The notes beneath the pieces are model-generated. The model did not search any database. It saw only the letters and a program-made list of their open reading frames with translations, and was not told the origin of the DNA. This document shows, one piece after another, positions 1 to 8,002 of a stretch of 26,098 bases of DNA. The stretch comes from JAOAFT01 sp035390885 (GTDB lineage Bacteria > Bacteroidota > Ignavibacteria > UBA10030). The DNA is taken from assembly GCA_035390885.1 (NCBI GenBank), contig DAOOUW010000031.1, positions 1-26,098 on the forward strand, written 5' to 3'. The position numbers were made by a program, and so were the translations under genes. The stretch's first letter is position 1. Each line of letters starts with the position of its first letter.

Positions 1-2563
1 TTCCTGTTCCAGCGCTATCAAACTTTACCAATCTGGCTTTTACCGCTTGATAGAAGGCAACTTCATCTTTTACTGCCATTGCCTGCTCATGAGGAATGGC
101 GATAGAGAACGCCTTCGAGAGCGCTGTAACTTCATCAATGTAACGTCTCTTACCATTCTCAAGACTAAGAATGTGCTCTTCTGCAGAAAGAATGATTGAA
201 AGCTTCATCGAGGTATTAGCCGTAAAATAATGCTCATAGTCAAATCCATGAAACATTTGAGAGACAATTTCTAATTTTTCAAGCATAATTTGAACAGCTT
301 GTTCTTGAAGAACAGCCGGCTCACCTCTTCCTCCACTATCGCCATAAAATGATAGAGCATCTTTCAAATCAGAAGCAATTCCAAGATAATCCACAATCAA
401 TCCGCCTGGCTTGTCCTTATATACTCTGTTCACTCTTGTTATTGCCTGCATAAGTGTATGACCCCTCATAGGTTTATCGAGATACATCGTATGTAAGCAT
501 GGAACATCAAAGCCAGTAAGCCACATATCACACACGATAACGATTTTTAATTCATCATCGGGATTTTTCATTCGATCGGCTAAAACTCGCCTTTGCTCTT
601 TGGTGGTGTGATGTTTAACCATCATGGGACCATCGGAGGAGGATGAGGTCATAACAACTTTGATTGCACCTCTCATCAGGTCATCACTATCCCATTGAGG
701 TCTTATCGTAATAATTTCATTGTAAAAATCAACAGCGATGCGTCGCGACATCGTTACAATCATTCCTTTACCATCGAAGACTTCCTGCCTTTGTTCAAAA
801 TGGGTTACGATATCTCTTGCAATATGTTTTATGCGATCTTTGCTTCCAACCAATGCTTCGAGCTGTGTCCATTTTGCTTTGGCTTTTTGAGTTTCTGCAA
901 AGTCATCTATTTTCAGCTCTTCATCGAGTTCGGCAATAAGTTTTTTCCCCTCTTCAGTTAGACCAACCTTTGCTAATCTGCTTTCATAGTAAATCTTTAC
1001 AATAGCGCCATCTTCCTGCGCCTGTGAGATGTCGTAGATATCAACATAGTTACCAAAGACGGCTGGCGTGTTTCTATCTTCTTTTTCTATCGGCGTACCT
1101 GTAAAACCGATATAAGTTGCATTTGGAAGGGCGTCCCGCATATATTTTGCAAAACCATAGACAGTCTTTTTACCAATAATATTTCCATGCTCATCTTTCT
1201 CGTCGATTGTTTTTGCTTTGAATCCATACTGGGTACGATGCGCTTCATCAACGATGACAATAATATTTGCCCTATCCGACAACTTTGGATAAACATTACC
1301 TTCTTCAGGTTGAAACTTTTGAATTGTTGTAAATACAACACCGCCCGATGCTACATTCAACAATTTTTTCAAGTGCTCTCTACTTTCAGCTTGAATAGGG
1401 TCTTGTCTGAGAAGCTGCTTCGACGCTGCAAAAATATCGAACAACTGATCATCAAGATCATTTCTATCGGTGATGACTAAGATGGTCGGATTATTTAATG
1501 TTAGAATAATCTTCCCCGCGAAAAAAACCATCGAGAGCGATTTACCGCTTCCTTGAGTATGCCAGATAACCCCGCCTTTACGATCCCCAATAGGCTGAGC
1601 GCTTACACTGTTTAAATTATAATTTTCCGGGGACTCCATTATTTTGAGAACTTCAGCGCTTCTTTTTGCAAAATAACCAGATGCCCTCAAGGTAGATTCT
1701 ACCGCTTTATTCACTGCATAATATTGATGATAATGCGCCAACATCTTGATTGTTTGAATGGATGTGATGTTGGTTTCTTTATCTTTTATCTTCAATTTGT
1801 CGAAGACGATAAAATGCCGGACAAGATCAAGCAATGTCTTCTTGTTCAGCATTCCTTTAATCAGTACCTCCAATTGGCTTACAAGCTTGGATTCATCCTT
1901 TGTACCGTCTATAGACTTCCAAGCCATAAAATAAGTGTAACCAGATGATATGGTACCAGCTTTTGCCTCTAAACCATCAGAGATCACTATGAAACCATTG
2001 TAATAAAAAAGAGTGGGGATTTCCTGTTTATAGGTCTGAATCTGTCTAAATGCCGAGCCTAACGTTGCTTGCTCATCTGCTGGATTCTTCAATTCGATGA
2101 CCGCCAGAGGAATTCCATTGACAAAAAGAATAATATCAGGTCGTTTGTTTACATTACCTTCGACAACTGTGAACTGATTAACAACGAGAAATTCGTTGTC
2201 TTCTGGATTCTCAAAATCAATGAGCCAGACAAGATCGCCTTTCTCGATACCGTCTTTTTGATAACTTACCTTTATTCCTTCGGTAAGCATCCGGTGAAAG
2301 GCTTCGTTGTTTGCAATGATCTCTTGTAACCGAAAGCGCTGAATCTGCTTGATAGCATCGTCCTGTGCATCGACCGGAACACTTCCATTGATAGTGCGCA
2401 CCGCCTTTGTCAGTCGATCGAGCAGGAGAACATCCTCAAACGATTTCCTTTCTGCTCTTGCTCCGTCTGGTGCTATCTCAGGACCGGATACGTATTTATA
2501 ACCTTGATCTTCCAATAGTTTTATGGCGAACTCTTCTATCTCGGATTCTGTTATACGCCTCAT
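1..2563 (-). CDS. hsdR: Type I restriction enzyme R subunit HsdR (C-terminus beyond the left edge)
   Basis: This is the ATP-dependent translocase and endonuclease subunit of a type I restriction-modification complex, which cuts DNA lacking the host methylation. I read it continuously from ATG at 2563 to the window edge, 854 codons with no stop. The family is usually about 1000 aa or more, so the C-terminal part is missing. Visible motifs are an N-terminal PD-(D/E)xK nuclease site (D143, then E157-L-K159), a Walker A motif HTQGSGKS (335-342), the DEAH box (439-442), and a motif III-like FTGTP further on. The start codon overlaps the stop of a leftover hsdS 3' end (GTGAAATTATGAGG), the translational-coupling arrangement expected when hsdS directly precedes hsdR. 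It is the last gene of the hsdM-fic-hsdS-hsdR operon. No internal damage was seen. Confidence 0.95.
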   Translation of the reverse strand, partial: MRRITESEIEEFAIKLLEDQGYKYVSGPEIAPDGARAERKSFEDVLLLDRLTKAVRTINGSVPVDAQDDAIKQIQRFRLQEIIANNEAFHRMLTEGIKVSYQKDGIEKGDLVWLIDFENPEDNEFLVVNQFTVVEGNVNKRPDIILFVNGIPLAVIELKNPADEQATLGSAFRQIQTYKQEIPTLFYYNGFIVISDGLEAKAGTISSGYTYFMAWKSIDGTKDESKLVSQLEVLIKGMLNKKTLLDLVRHFIVFDKLKIKDKETNITSIQTIKMLAHYHQYYAVNKAVESTLRASGYFAKRSAEVLKIMESPENYNLNSVSAQPIGDRKGGVIWHTQGSGKSLSMVFFAGKIILTLNNPTILVITDRNDLDDQLFDIFAASKQLLRQDPIQAESREHLKKLLNVASGGVVFTTIQKFQPEEGNVYPKLSDRANIIVIVDEAHRTQYGFKAKTIDEKDEHGNIIGKKTVYGFAKYMRDALPNATYIGFTGTPIEKEDRNTPAVFGNYVDIYDISQAQEDGAIVKIYYESRLAKVGLTEEGKKLIAELDEELKIDDFAETQKAKAKWTQLEALVGSKDRIKHIARDIVTHFEQRQEVFDGKGMIVTMSRRIAVDFYNEIITIRPQWDSDDLMRGAIKVVMTSSSSDGPMMVKHHTTKEQRRVLADRMKNPDDELKIVIVCDMWLTGFDVPCLHTMYLDKPMRGHTLMQAITRVNRVYKDKPGGLIVDYLGIASDLKDALSFYGDSGGRGEPAVLQEQAVQIMLEKLEIVSQMFHGFDYEHYFTANTSMKLSIILSAEEHILSLENGKRRYIDEVTALSKAFSIAIPHEQAMAVKDEVAFYQAVKARLVKFDSAGTG

Positions 2564-2667
2564 AATTTCACCCTTACCTCTCCGCTCATTAGTTTTGGCA
2601 GCAAAGTATCACGAAGTTTTTCAAGGGTGCGGATTTGCGTTAATAAAAAATCGTGATTCATATAAAA
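2560..2667 (-). pseudogene. Leftover second 3' end of hsdS (about 33 codons)
   Basis: After the hsdS stop (2668-2670) the same reading frame continues with a second copy of the conserved HsdS C-terminal sequence. It is readable from ATG 2661 and includes TLEKLRDTLLPKLMSGEVR, ending VKL and a TGA at 2560-2562 that overlaps the hsdR ATG. This is what a normal HsdS end looks like, so it is read as a relic of the ancestral hsdS terminus left behind by an insertion or by recombination with another hsdS. The 10 codons before the repeated block (NHDFLLTQ-like) differ from the corresponding part of the intact hsdS. That favours exchange with a different hsdS allele over simple tandem duplication. Whether this short ORF is translated is unknown. 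Confidence 0.75.
2573..2637. repeat. Direct repeat copy A (hsdS 3' end, next to hsdR)
   Basis: These 65 bases match 3266-3330 with a single difference (T here, C there, in the ATTAG/ATCAG segment). On the minus strand they encode the conserved HsdS C-terminal motif. The offset between copies is 693 bp, a multiple of three, so both are in the same reading frame. Confidence 0.95.
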
Positions 2668-4452
2668 TCATACTTCCTGTATTTTCCCTTTGTAAGTTTC
2701 TGGAAATATCTTTGCAAGAGTTTGTAACGATAATTTTATTTTTTCAGACGAAAAAAGATTGGACTTCTCTTCAAGCTTCTTTTTCCATACTTTATCATTT
2801 TTAATGTAATCAATAATATTACCGATACTTAAATCTTTTTGATTTTTTATCAAATCAAGAGCTGCATAATCTACTGTTGTTATAAGTTCCAGTTCACTAT
2901 TTCGTTGATATTTAAACTGCTTTAGCCACTCAAGAGCATCATCGAATCCATATCTGTTAATATATTTTTCAGCATCCTTATATTTTTCCCCTCTCTTGAA
3001 ATGAGTTTTATCTACAGCTTCAATATATTTATTTTTTTCTGCAATCTTTTCGGGACCTTTATACCTTATGGAAGGATTGTAAGGACCAGCAGCCATCTTG
3101 GAGTATTCCTCGAGGACATTAATTCTCATATGTCTTTTCACGAGATACTCGCCTTTCGTAACTCTCATCCTGTCTGCCAGAAAATCATCATCCGACATTA
3201 CCGAAACAATACCAGAGAAAAGTACTGACTCTTTAAAAGGACTTATCTTCTCGCTAGCTATAATTCTTACCTCTCCGCTCATCAGTTTTGGCAGCAAAGT
3301 ATCACGAAGTTTTTCAAGGGTGCGGATTTGTAGTCTATTACATAAAATCTTCCTGATAATTGGATTTGAAATAGTAGCAAAAAGGTCAAGCTTATTATTT
3401 GCAGGTATATGCATCTTAATTCCTAATGTTTCTACTGGGCTTAAATTCGCTTGCGCAGTCCCTTTGGCCATTTCTTCCAGAAAATGCTTTGTCCTATTAA
3501 TTCTAAAGAACGCGTATGTGTATGCGATATCTCTAGGATTCTTAGGAATAAGTTTCGCGACTCGCTGATTCAATAAGGCGTTATTAACATCAACAATACA
3601 ACACCTTCCAACATTACCTGTAAGCGACAGCAAAATATCTCCAGGTTTCAAATAACAATAGTTAGGCATTTTTGACGGGATATAATTTATCTTATCAGTC
3701 TTTGAAACATCTAAACACCCATCTTGTACAGATTTAATTGTTATTAAGTGATATTTACCATATTCAGTAAATGTTTCTGACTTAAATGCGAAACCTGGAA
3801 GAATACATATCATATCGGCCAGAGTCCCTTCTTCCCACCCTTCATCCGCCTCCTCTATAAACCACTGCCGAAACAGCGTTTCTGCCATCTGCTCCAACGT
3901 CTTGTTTTCCCGGTTAAGCAAGTCTATCTTGTCATCAAGGCTCCCAAGCACAGAGGCGATGGCGCGCTGTTCTGGGAGGGGAGGAAGAAGAATAGAATAT
4001 CGAGAGATGCTCGTTCCACTAATATTCTCTTGGGCACTATTACTATCTATATTGTTCTGAATAAATGCCTGAAAATCTTGACCCTGTATTGAATAATACA
4101 CGAATTTCTTATCTGTGTTGTTTTTAGGAACTATTTTCGCTACCCGTTGATTCACAATTGCAGCTTTATTTTCATTTAATCTGCCAATTTTGCCAATAGT
4201 AGCACCAGTCATAGCAATTACAAAATCATCTTTCAATATTTTATACTTTTCTAGTTTTTCAGAGTCATAGTAGGCTAAATCAACTTTCATTGAATCATAA
4301 ATATCTATATATGGTGGATTGATGTCTGTAATTTTTATTACAGGAATTCCTTCGTTTCCAAAATGCTCACTTTTAAAAGCAAAACCAGGAACAATTTCTG
4401 CAACCTCTGCCAGCTTACATTCCCGCCACCCCTCCGGTATCCTGTCACTCAT
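2668..4452 (-). CDS. hsdS: Type I restriction-modification specificity subunit HsdS with a C-terminal accessory domain
   Basis: This subunit gives the HsdMSR complex its target sequence. The ATG at 4452 is preferred over an in-frame TTG at 4455, because an AAGGAG motif lies 7 nt upstream of the ATG. The protein is 594 aa; usual HsdS proteins are about 400-450. The order is TRD1 (about 8-160), a central conserved helix region with PLPEQRAIASVLGSLDDKI (158-176), TRD2 (about 205-370) and the conserved end LEKLRDTLLPKLMSGEVR (379-396). About 195 further residues follow, with FKESV (406-410), AAGPYNP (454-460) and a lysine-rich tail. I recall the AAGP-type domain as an accessory module on other type I subunits, but its function is unknown to me. 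Both TRDs contain PGFAFKSE, so they are of one family. The extra domain is bracketed by 65-bp direct repeats and its DNA looks more A+T-rich. Confidence 0.93.
   Translation of the reverse strand: MSDRIPEGWRECKLAEVAEIVPGFAFKSEHFGNEGIPVIKITDINPPYIDIYDSMKVDLAYYDSEKLEKYKILKDDFVIAMTGATIGKIGRLNENKAAIVNQRVAKIVPKNNTDKKFVYYSIQGQDFQAFIQNNIDSNSAQENISGTSISRYSILLPPLPEQRAIASVLGSLDDKIDLLNRENKTLEQMAETLFRQWFIEEADEGWEEGTLADMICILPGFAFKSETFTEYGKYHLITIKSVQDGCLDVSKTDKINYIPSKMPNYCYLKPGDILLSLTGNVGRCCIVDVNNALLNQRVAKLIPKNPRDIAYTYAFFRINRTKHFLEEMAKGTAQANLSPVETLGIKMHIPANNKLDLFATISNPIIRKILCNRLQIRTLEKLRDTLLPKLMSGEVRIIASEKISPFKESVLFSGIVSVMSDDDFLADRMRVTKGEYLVKRHMRINVLEEYSKMAAGPYNPSIRYKGPEKIAEKNKYIEAVDKTHFKRGEKYKDAEKYINRYGFDDALEWLKQFKYQRNSELELITTVDYAALDLIKNQKDLSIGNIIDYIKNDKVWKKKLEEKSNLFSSEKIKLSLQTLAKIFPETYKGKIQEV
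3266..3330. repeat. Direct repeat copy B (inside hsdS)
   Basis: This is the partner of 2573-2637, with 64 of 65 bases identical. It lies within the hsdS reading frame and encodes the canonical HsdS end, residues about 375-396, after which the accessory domain begins. A crossover between copies A and B would remove exactly 231 codons without changing the frame. Confidence 0.95.
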
Positions 4453-4516
4453 CAATCGGCTCCTTCTCTACACAGATCGAGGTCGAGTACCGATAGTCCT
4501 TTTCCTTTCATACGGT

Positions 4517-4607
4517 ATGCACAACGCTTGTGCATATTCCGATAGGTATGCACAATTTTATTATTTTTTTGTGCGCTTACGATAGGTCTTGCATAAAAGA
4601 TGTGCAT
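4517..4607. promoter_or_regulatory. Candidate operator cluster between fic and hsdS
   Basis: The 159-bp space between fic and hsdS contains a perfect inverted repeat, ATGCACAA-CGC-TTGTGCAT (4517-4535), a further ATGCACAA (4548-4555) and a TGTGCAT (4601-4607). Two imperfect direct units overlap it, at 4528-4553 and 4568-4594. Each starts TTGTGC and contains CGATAGGT. This pattern of one palindrome plus spaced half-sites resembles a transcription-factor operator. There is no T-run after the palindrome on either strand, so a terminator is unlikely. The Fic protein encoded next door has a winged-helix-like C-terminus and is a candidate binder, which is inference only. Confidence 0.4.
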
Positions 4608-4611
4608 TTCA

Positions 4612-5691
4612 TTACTTTTTGAATAGTTCATACAGACCTTTATTCTTGAAGATAAACTCGTTTCCGACCTTCTCCTTTTCAAGTATCCCCATTTCTACCA
4701 GTCTATTTAGATATTTACTTGCAGTATTCCTTGATGAGGCGATCCCCTGCTCTACAAGAAAGGCATATTTACAATAGACTTGCGTGAACAGAGTCTCTAG
4801 CAGTTCGAAGCTGTATATTTCCGGCGCTTCAGATTGAATCTTCACCTTTGTTTCATTAAATAGTTCAGTTATGGAAGAAATCCTGTCAAGGGTATATTTT
4901 GCTGTTTCTTCTACCGCTTTAAGCATAAAGAGTATCCATTCTTCCCAGTTATTCTTCTCGGTTACGTCCAATAATAACCGATAATAATCGTTCTTATACT
5001 CGTTGATGTATTTCGATAGGTACAGGACAGGATCTTCCAGTAAATTGTATGCAGAGAGCAGCAGCACATTGATCACTCTGCCTGTTCTACCGTTACCATC
5101 TTTGAACGGGTGGATTGCTTCGAACTGATAGTGGAGTATTGCTATCTTTATAAGCGGGTCTATCTCGTCGGATTTTGAGTTGGCGACCGTTATCCAGTTA
5201 TCCAATTTTTCTAAAATCACATCCCTGCAACATGGCGGCGTGTAAATTCTTCTATAATCATTTCCGATATAGACTAGAAAATCACGGATGCCATCATTTT
5301 CATTCTTTATATTCCTGTAAATCTTCTCGATTAATTCTACGGAAAACTCCTTCTTAGATTTTATAACTTCAAATCCATCTACCAATGCCTTCCCATATCT
5401 CAATACCTCCTTGGTGTGTGGGTCTGCCTCGGAATCTGCGGTAAAAGCCTTGAAAAGTTTATCATTCGTTGTGAAGACATTCTCAATAGATGAACTGTCT
5501 TTTGCTTCCTGAAGGCTCAAAGTATTGATAAATATCTTCGGATTCGGAATTGATGACAGTCTTCCTTTTAATTCTGCAAGTGCCCGATTTGCTTTATTTG
5601 CCTGTTCATAGACGCTTAACAGATGCCAATATCTCTCGTCTGGCAAAATATCCGGCAATTGATTATATGGCTCATTAGCGTCAAATTTCAT
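4612..5691 (-). CDS. Fic-domain protein (AMP-transferase type) with N-terminal inhibitory helix and C-terminal winged helix
   Basis: Fic enzymes usually transfer AMP from ATP to a hydroxyl group on a target protein. The 359-aa product has the complete active-site motif HPFKDGNGRTGR (194-205), with catalytic H194. It also has an inhibitory-helix motif S66-xxx-E70-N71 before the Fic core, which places it among the self-inhibited proteins with the helix N-terminal (class II). Residues about 295-350 (SSRNTASKYLNRLVEMGIL and the following strand pair) look like a winged helix. A strong GGGGGAGG precedes the ATG, which overlaps the hsdM stop (ATGA), so it is translationally coupled to hsdM. hsdS lies 159 bp downstream. 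I recall fic genes being found inside type I restriction operons. The target here is unknown; regulation of the hsd genes or modification of a complex subunit are both possible. Confidence 0.92.
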   Translation of the reverse strand: MKFDANEPYNQLPDILPDERYWHLLSVYEQANKANRALAELKGRLSSIPNPKIFINTLSLQEAKDSSSIENVFTTNDKLFKAFTADSEADPHTKEVLRYGKALVDGFEVIKSKKEFSVELIEKIYRNIKNENDGIRDFLVYIGNDYRRIYTPPCCRDVILEKLDNWITVANSKSDEIDPLIKIAILHYQFEAIHPFKDGNGRTGRVINVLLLSAYNLLEDPVLYLSKYINEYKNDYYRLLLDVTEKNNWEEWILFMLKAVEETAKYTLDRISSITELFNETKVKIQSEAPEIYSFELLETLFTQVYCKYAFLVEQGIASSRNTASKYLNRLVEMGILEKEKVGNEFIFKNKGLYELFKK

Positions 5692-7241
5692 TTTTCCTCC
5701 CCCATTTTAATCTTTTTTAGATTTTTTTTTATGACTTCGTTCAGCCGTTCTTCTTCCTTCATTTGCTCTCCCAATTCTGCTTTAAGCTTCGCAAAGCGTT
5801 CTTCGAAGTCAAAATCATCCTCATCATCAGGAAGTCCAACATAACGGCCGGGTGTGAGCACATAATCCAATTCCCGCACTCGTTCAAGCGAAGCAGAATT
5901 ACAAAAGCCCTTTATATCTTCATAATTTCCATTCGGATTGCGCCAGTTGTGGTAGGTAGAAGCGATCCTTTCGATGTCCTCTCTGGAAAGCTCGCGGGTC
6001 CTGCGGTTTATAAGATGTCCCAAATTACGAGCATCAATAAAAAGAATCTCATCTCGCCTATTCCTATATTTTCCATTTGCCTTGTTCCTGCTAACAAACC
6101 AGAGGCAAGCTGGTATTTGAGTGTTCAGAAATAGTTTTGGAGGAAGGTTAACGATGCAGTCAACAAGTCTATCTTCGATGATTTGCTTCCGTATTTCTCC
6201 TTCGCCGGAGGTCTTAGAAGTAAGCGAACCTTTTGCCAGCACAAAACCTGCAATTCCACTCGGCGCAAGATGATAAATAAAATGTTGCACCCAAGCATAG
6301 TTTGCATTTCCCTCTGGCGGTACGCCATACTTCCATCTTCCATCTTTTCTTAGTAATTCTCCGCTCCAGTCGCTATCGTTAAAAGGCGGATTAGCCAGCA
6401 CATAATCCGCTTTTAAGTCTTTATGCGCATCGTTTAGAAATGAGCCTTCATTATTCCATTTGACCTGTGAGCTATCTATGCCCCGGATAGCAAGGTTCAT
6501 CTTGCACAGTCGCCATGTAGTAAGATTACTCTCCTGTCCATAGATGGAAATATCGTTTACCCTGCCCTGATGTTGGGCTACAAACTTTTCTGACTGCACG
6601 AACATTCCGCCAGAACCACAGCACGGGTCAAAGACTCTGCCATTAAATGGTTCAAGCATCTCAACCAACAATTCAACGACACTTCGGGGAGTGTAGAATT
6701 GTCCTCCCTTCTTGCCTTCCGCCAACGCAAACTCTCCTAAAAAATACTCGAAGACATGTCCTAGAATGTCAGCGCTTCTGGCTTTTGCATCGCCGATAGC
6801 GATATTTCCAATAAGATCGATCAGTCCTCCAAGGTTGGTTGGATCGAGATTCCCCAGCGAATAAACCTTTGGTAGAACTCCTTTTAGCGATGGATTCTCT
6901 TGTTCGATGGCATCCATCGCGTTATCTACAAATTTACCAATATCCGGTTGTCTGGCTTTTGACTGAAGATTTGACCAACGCGCTTCAGAAGGAACAAAAA
7001 AGACATTCTCGGCTTTGTATTCATCTCTATCTTCAGGATCTGCTCCAGCGTAATCACCATCGCCTTTTTCCAGCTTTCTATGCAATTCCTCAAAGGCATC
7101 CGAAATATATTTTAGAAAGATAAGTCCCAAAACAACATGTTTATACTCAGCAGCATCTATATTTTTTCTAAGCTTGTCAGCCGATGCCCAGAGTTGCTTT
7201 TCAAGTGGTTCTTCCTGCGCTTTATTATTATTATTTGCCAT
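5688..7241 (-). CDS. hsdM: Type I restriction-modification DNA methyltransferase subunit HsdM
   Basis: HsdM transfers a methyl group from S-adenosylmethionine to adenine in the site chosen by HsdS. From ATG 7241 it has 517 aa, a usual length. An N-terminal HsdM helical domain (about 10-135) precedes the methyltransferase core. The core has the SAM-binding motif FDPCCGSGG (205-213) and catalytic NPPF (284-287); GGQFYTPRSVVELLVEM (179-195) is also typical. The C-terminus is charged and probably coiled-coil, as expected for contact with HsdS. The frame stays open upstream to 7334, but that part is encoded by an extragenic repeat (reading SLPEALEGSA), so the start at MANNNNKAQ is preferred. It is the first gene of the operon. 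Its leader contains two repeat hairpins ending about 20 nt before the start codon. Confidence 0.95.
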   Translation of the reverse strand: MANNNNKAQEEPLEKQLWASADKLRKNIDAAEYKHVVLGLIFLKYISDAFEELHRKLEKGDGDYAGADPEDRDEYKAENVFFVPSEARWSNLQSKARQPDIGKFVDNAMDAIEQENPSLKGVLPKVYSLGNLDPTNLGGLIDLIGNIAIGDAKARSADILGHVFEYFLGEFALAEGKKGGQFYTPRSVVELLVEMLEPFNGRVFDPCCGSGGMFVQSEKFVAQHQGRVNDISIYGQESNLTTWRLCKMNLAIRGIDSSQVKWNNEGSFLNDAHKDLKADYVLANPPFNDSDWSGELLRKDGRWKYGVPPEGNANYAWVQHFIYHLAPSGIAGFVLAKGSLTSKTSGEGEIRKQIIEDRLVDCIVNLPPKLFLNTQIPACLWFVSRNKANGKYRNRRDEILFIDARNLGHLINRRTRELSREDIERIASTYHNWRNPNGNYEDIKGFCNSASLERVRELDYVLTPGRYVGLPDDEDDFDFEERFAKLKAELGEQMKEEERLNEVIKKNLKKIKMGEEK

Positions 7242-7255
7242 CTTTATATTCCCTT

Positions 7256-7403
7256 TGGCGCTGCCTTCGAGAGCCTCAGGCAGCGACTCTTGACGGTGGC
7301 TGAGGTGGACAGCTGTCCGTATCAAAGCCACCATGTTAGTTACTGTTCTCTACTATTTTATTTCACTTTACAATTCTATTGCTACCTTTATTGCATAATC
7401 TGG
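7256..7403. repeat. Dispersed hairpin-rich repeat, copy 1 (upstream of hsdM)
   Basis: The copy contains two hairpins. One is GCTGCCT/AGGCAGC (7260-7266 with 7278-7284). The other is GGTGGCT/AGCCACC (7295-7301 with 7326-7332), with an inner GGAC/GTCC pair. A 50-bp end (7354-7403) follows, which recurs in reverse orientation at 11072-11121 with about three differences. The GGTGGCTGAG...TCGAAGCCACC style resembles extragenic palindromes seen in many bacterial genomes. It forms most of the hsdM leader. Confidence 0.85.
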
Positions 7404-7813
7404 GTTAAGGGAGAATGCAAAATTCTCTATATTTCAACAATAAATTTTTATTAACGCCAATTTCCTGCTTCTATGCAACAGATTCATCATAATAAATTTC
7501 TGTGCTTTCTAAATGGCTGCATTGGAATCTATTGCAACGATGTTCTGTAGCGATTCCATAATTTTTATCTGACCGAAAGACAAAATGCGGATTATGCAGT
7601 AATAGCATTTTCGAAGAAGATTCTCTCTATAATTTGTTCGTGATCATCGAGTGAAATATACACCCTTTGTATAATATTATCAATTCTTGATTCCAATTTG
7701 TAATAGCCACAATAGATTCCACTGAAAATATTTTGCACGCAAATCGCGCAAATGGACGCAGATTATAAATTAGAAATGTCCACCTTGATACGCTAACTGA
7801 GTTTATCTTTGCT
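7404..7813. other. Gene-free spacer between repeat copies
   Basis: I see no convincing coding sequence here. A small hairpin GAGAAT-GCAAA-ATTCTC lies at 7411-7427, just outside repeat copy 1. The stretch around 7735-7770 (GCACGCAAATCGCGCAAATGGACGCAG-like, split by its own variations) resembles another class of extragenic sequence common in genomes of this type. The open frames crossing this part have no recognisable domain and run into the repeats. Confidence 0.6.
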
Positions 7814-7985
7814 TTCATTGGCGCTGCCTTCGAGAGCCTCAGGCAGCGAATCGGACTGGTAGCTGAGGTGGACAGAAGCAGCATGGTAGCTGAGGTGGAC
7901 AGAAGCAGCATGGTTGCTGAGGTTCTTGAAGCAACCAGTTTTATCTCTCTTACTTACGATGCTTCTTTTTCCTTTATTACATAAT
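7814..7985. repeat. Dispersed hairpin-rich repeat, copy 2, with tandem 27-bp units
   Basis: The copy starts with 47 bases identical to the start of copy 3, including the GCTGCCT/AGGCAGC hairpin. Two identical 27-bp units follow (7858-7884 and 7885-7911), each beginning GGTAGCTGAGGTGGACAG. A 74-bp tail (7912-7985) with hairpin GGTTGCT/AGCAACC matches copy 3 with about two differences within 7912-7982. The final bases resemble the ATTGCATAATCTGG end of copy 1. Confidence 0.88.
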
Positions 7986-8002
7986 TTAGAACCAGCTTTG
8001 TT

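Noticed and set aside
695..961. Plus-strand small reading frames opposite hsdR
   Set aside because: hsdR is intact on the other strand with clear motifs, and these frames show no domain or ribosome-binding site.
4517..4535. Rho-independent terminator after fic
   Set aside because: The palindrome is not followed by a T-run on the transcribed strand and occurs with additional half-sites, which fits an operator better.
7242..7334. N-terminal extension of HsdM up to 7334
   Set aside because: This part is encoded by repeat copy 1 and has no similarity to HsdM N-termini; MANNNNKAQ fits the family start.
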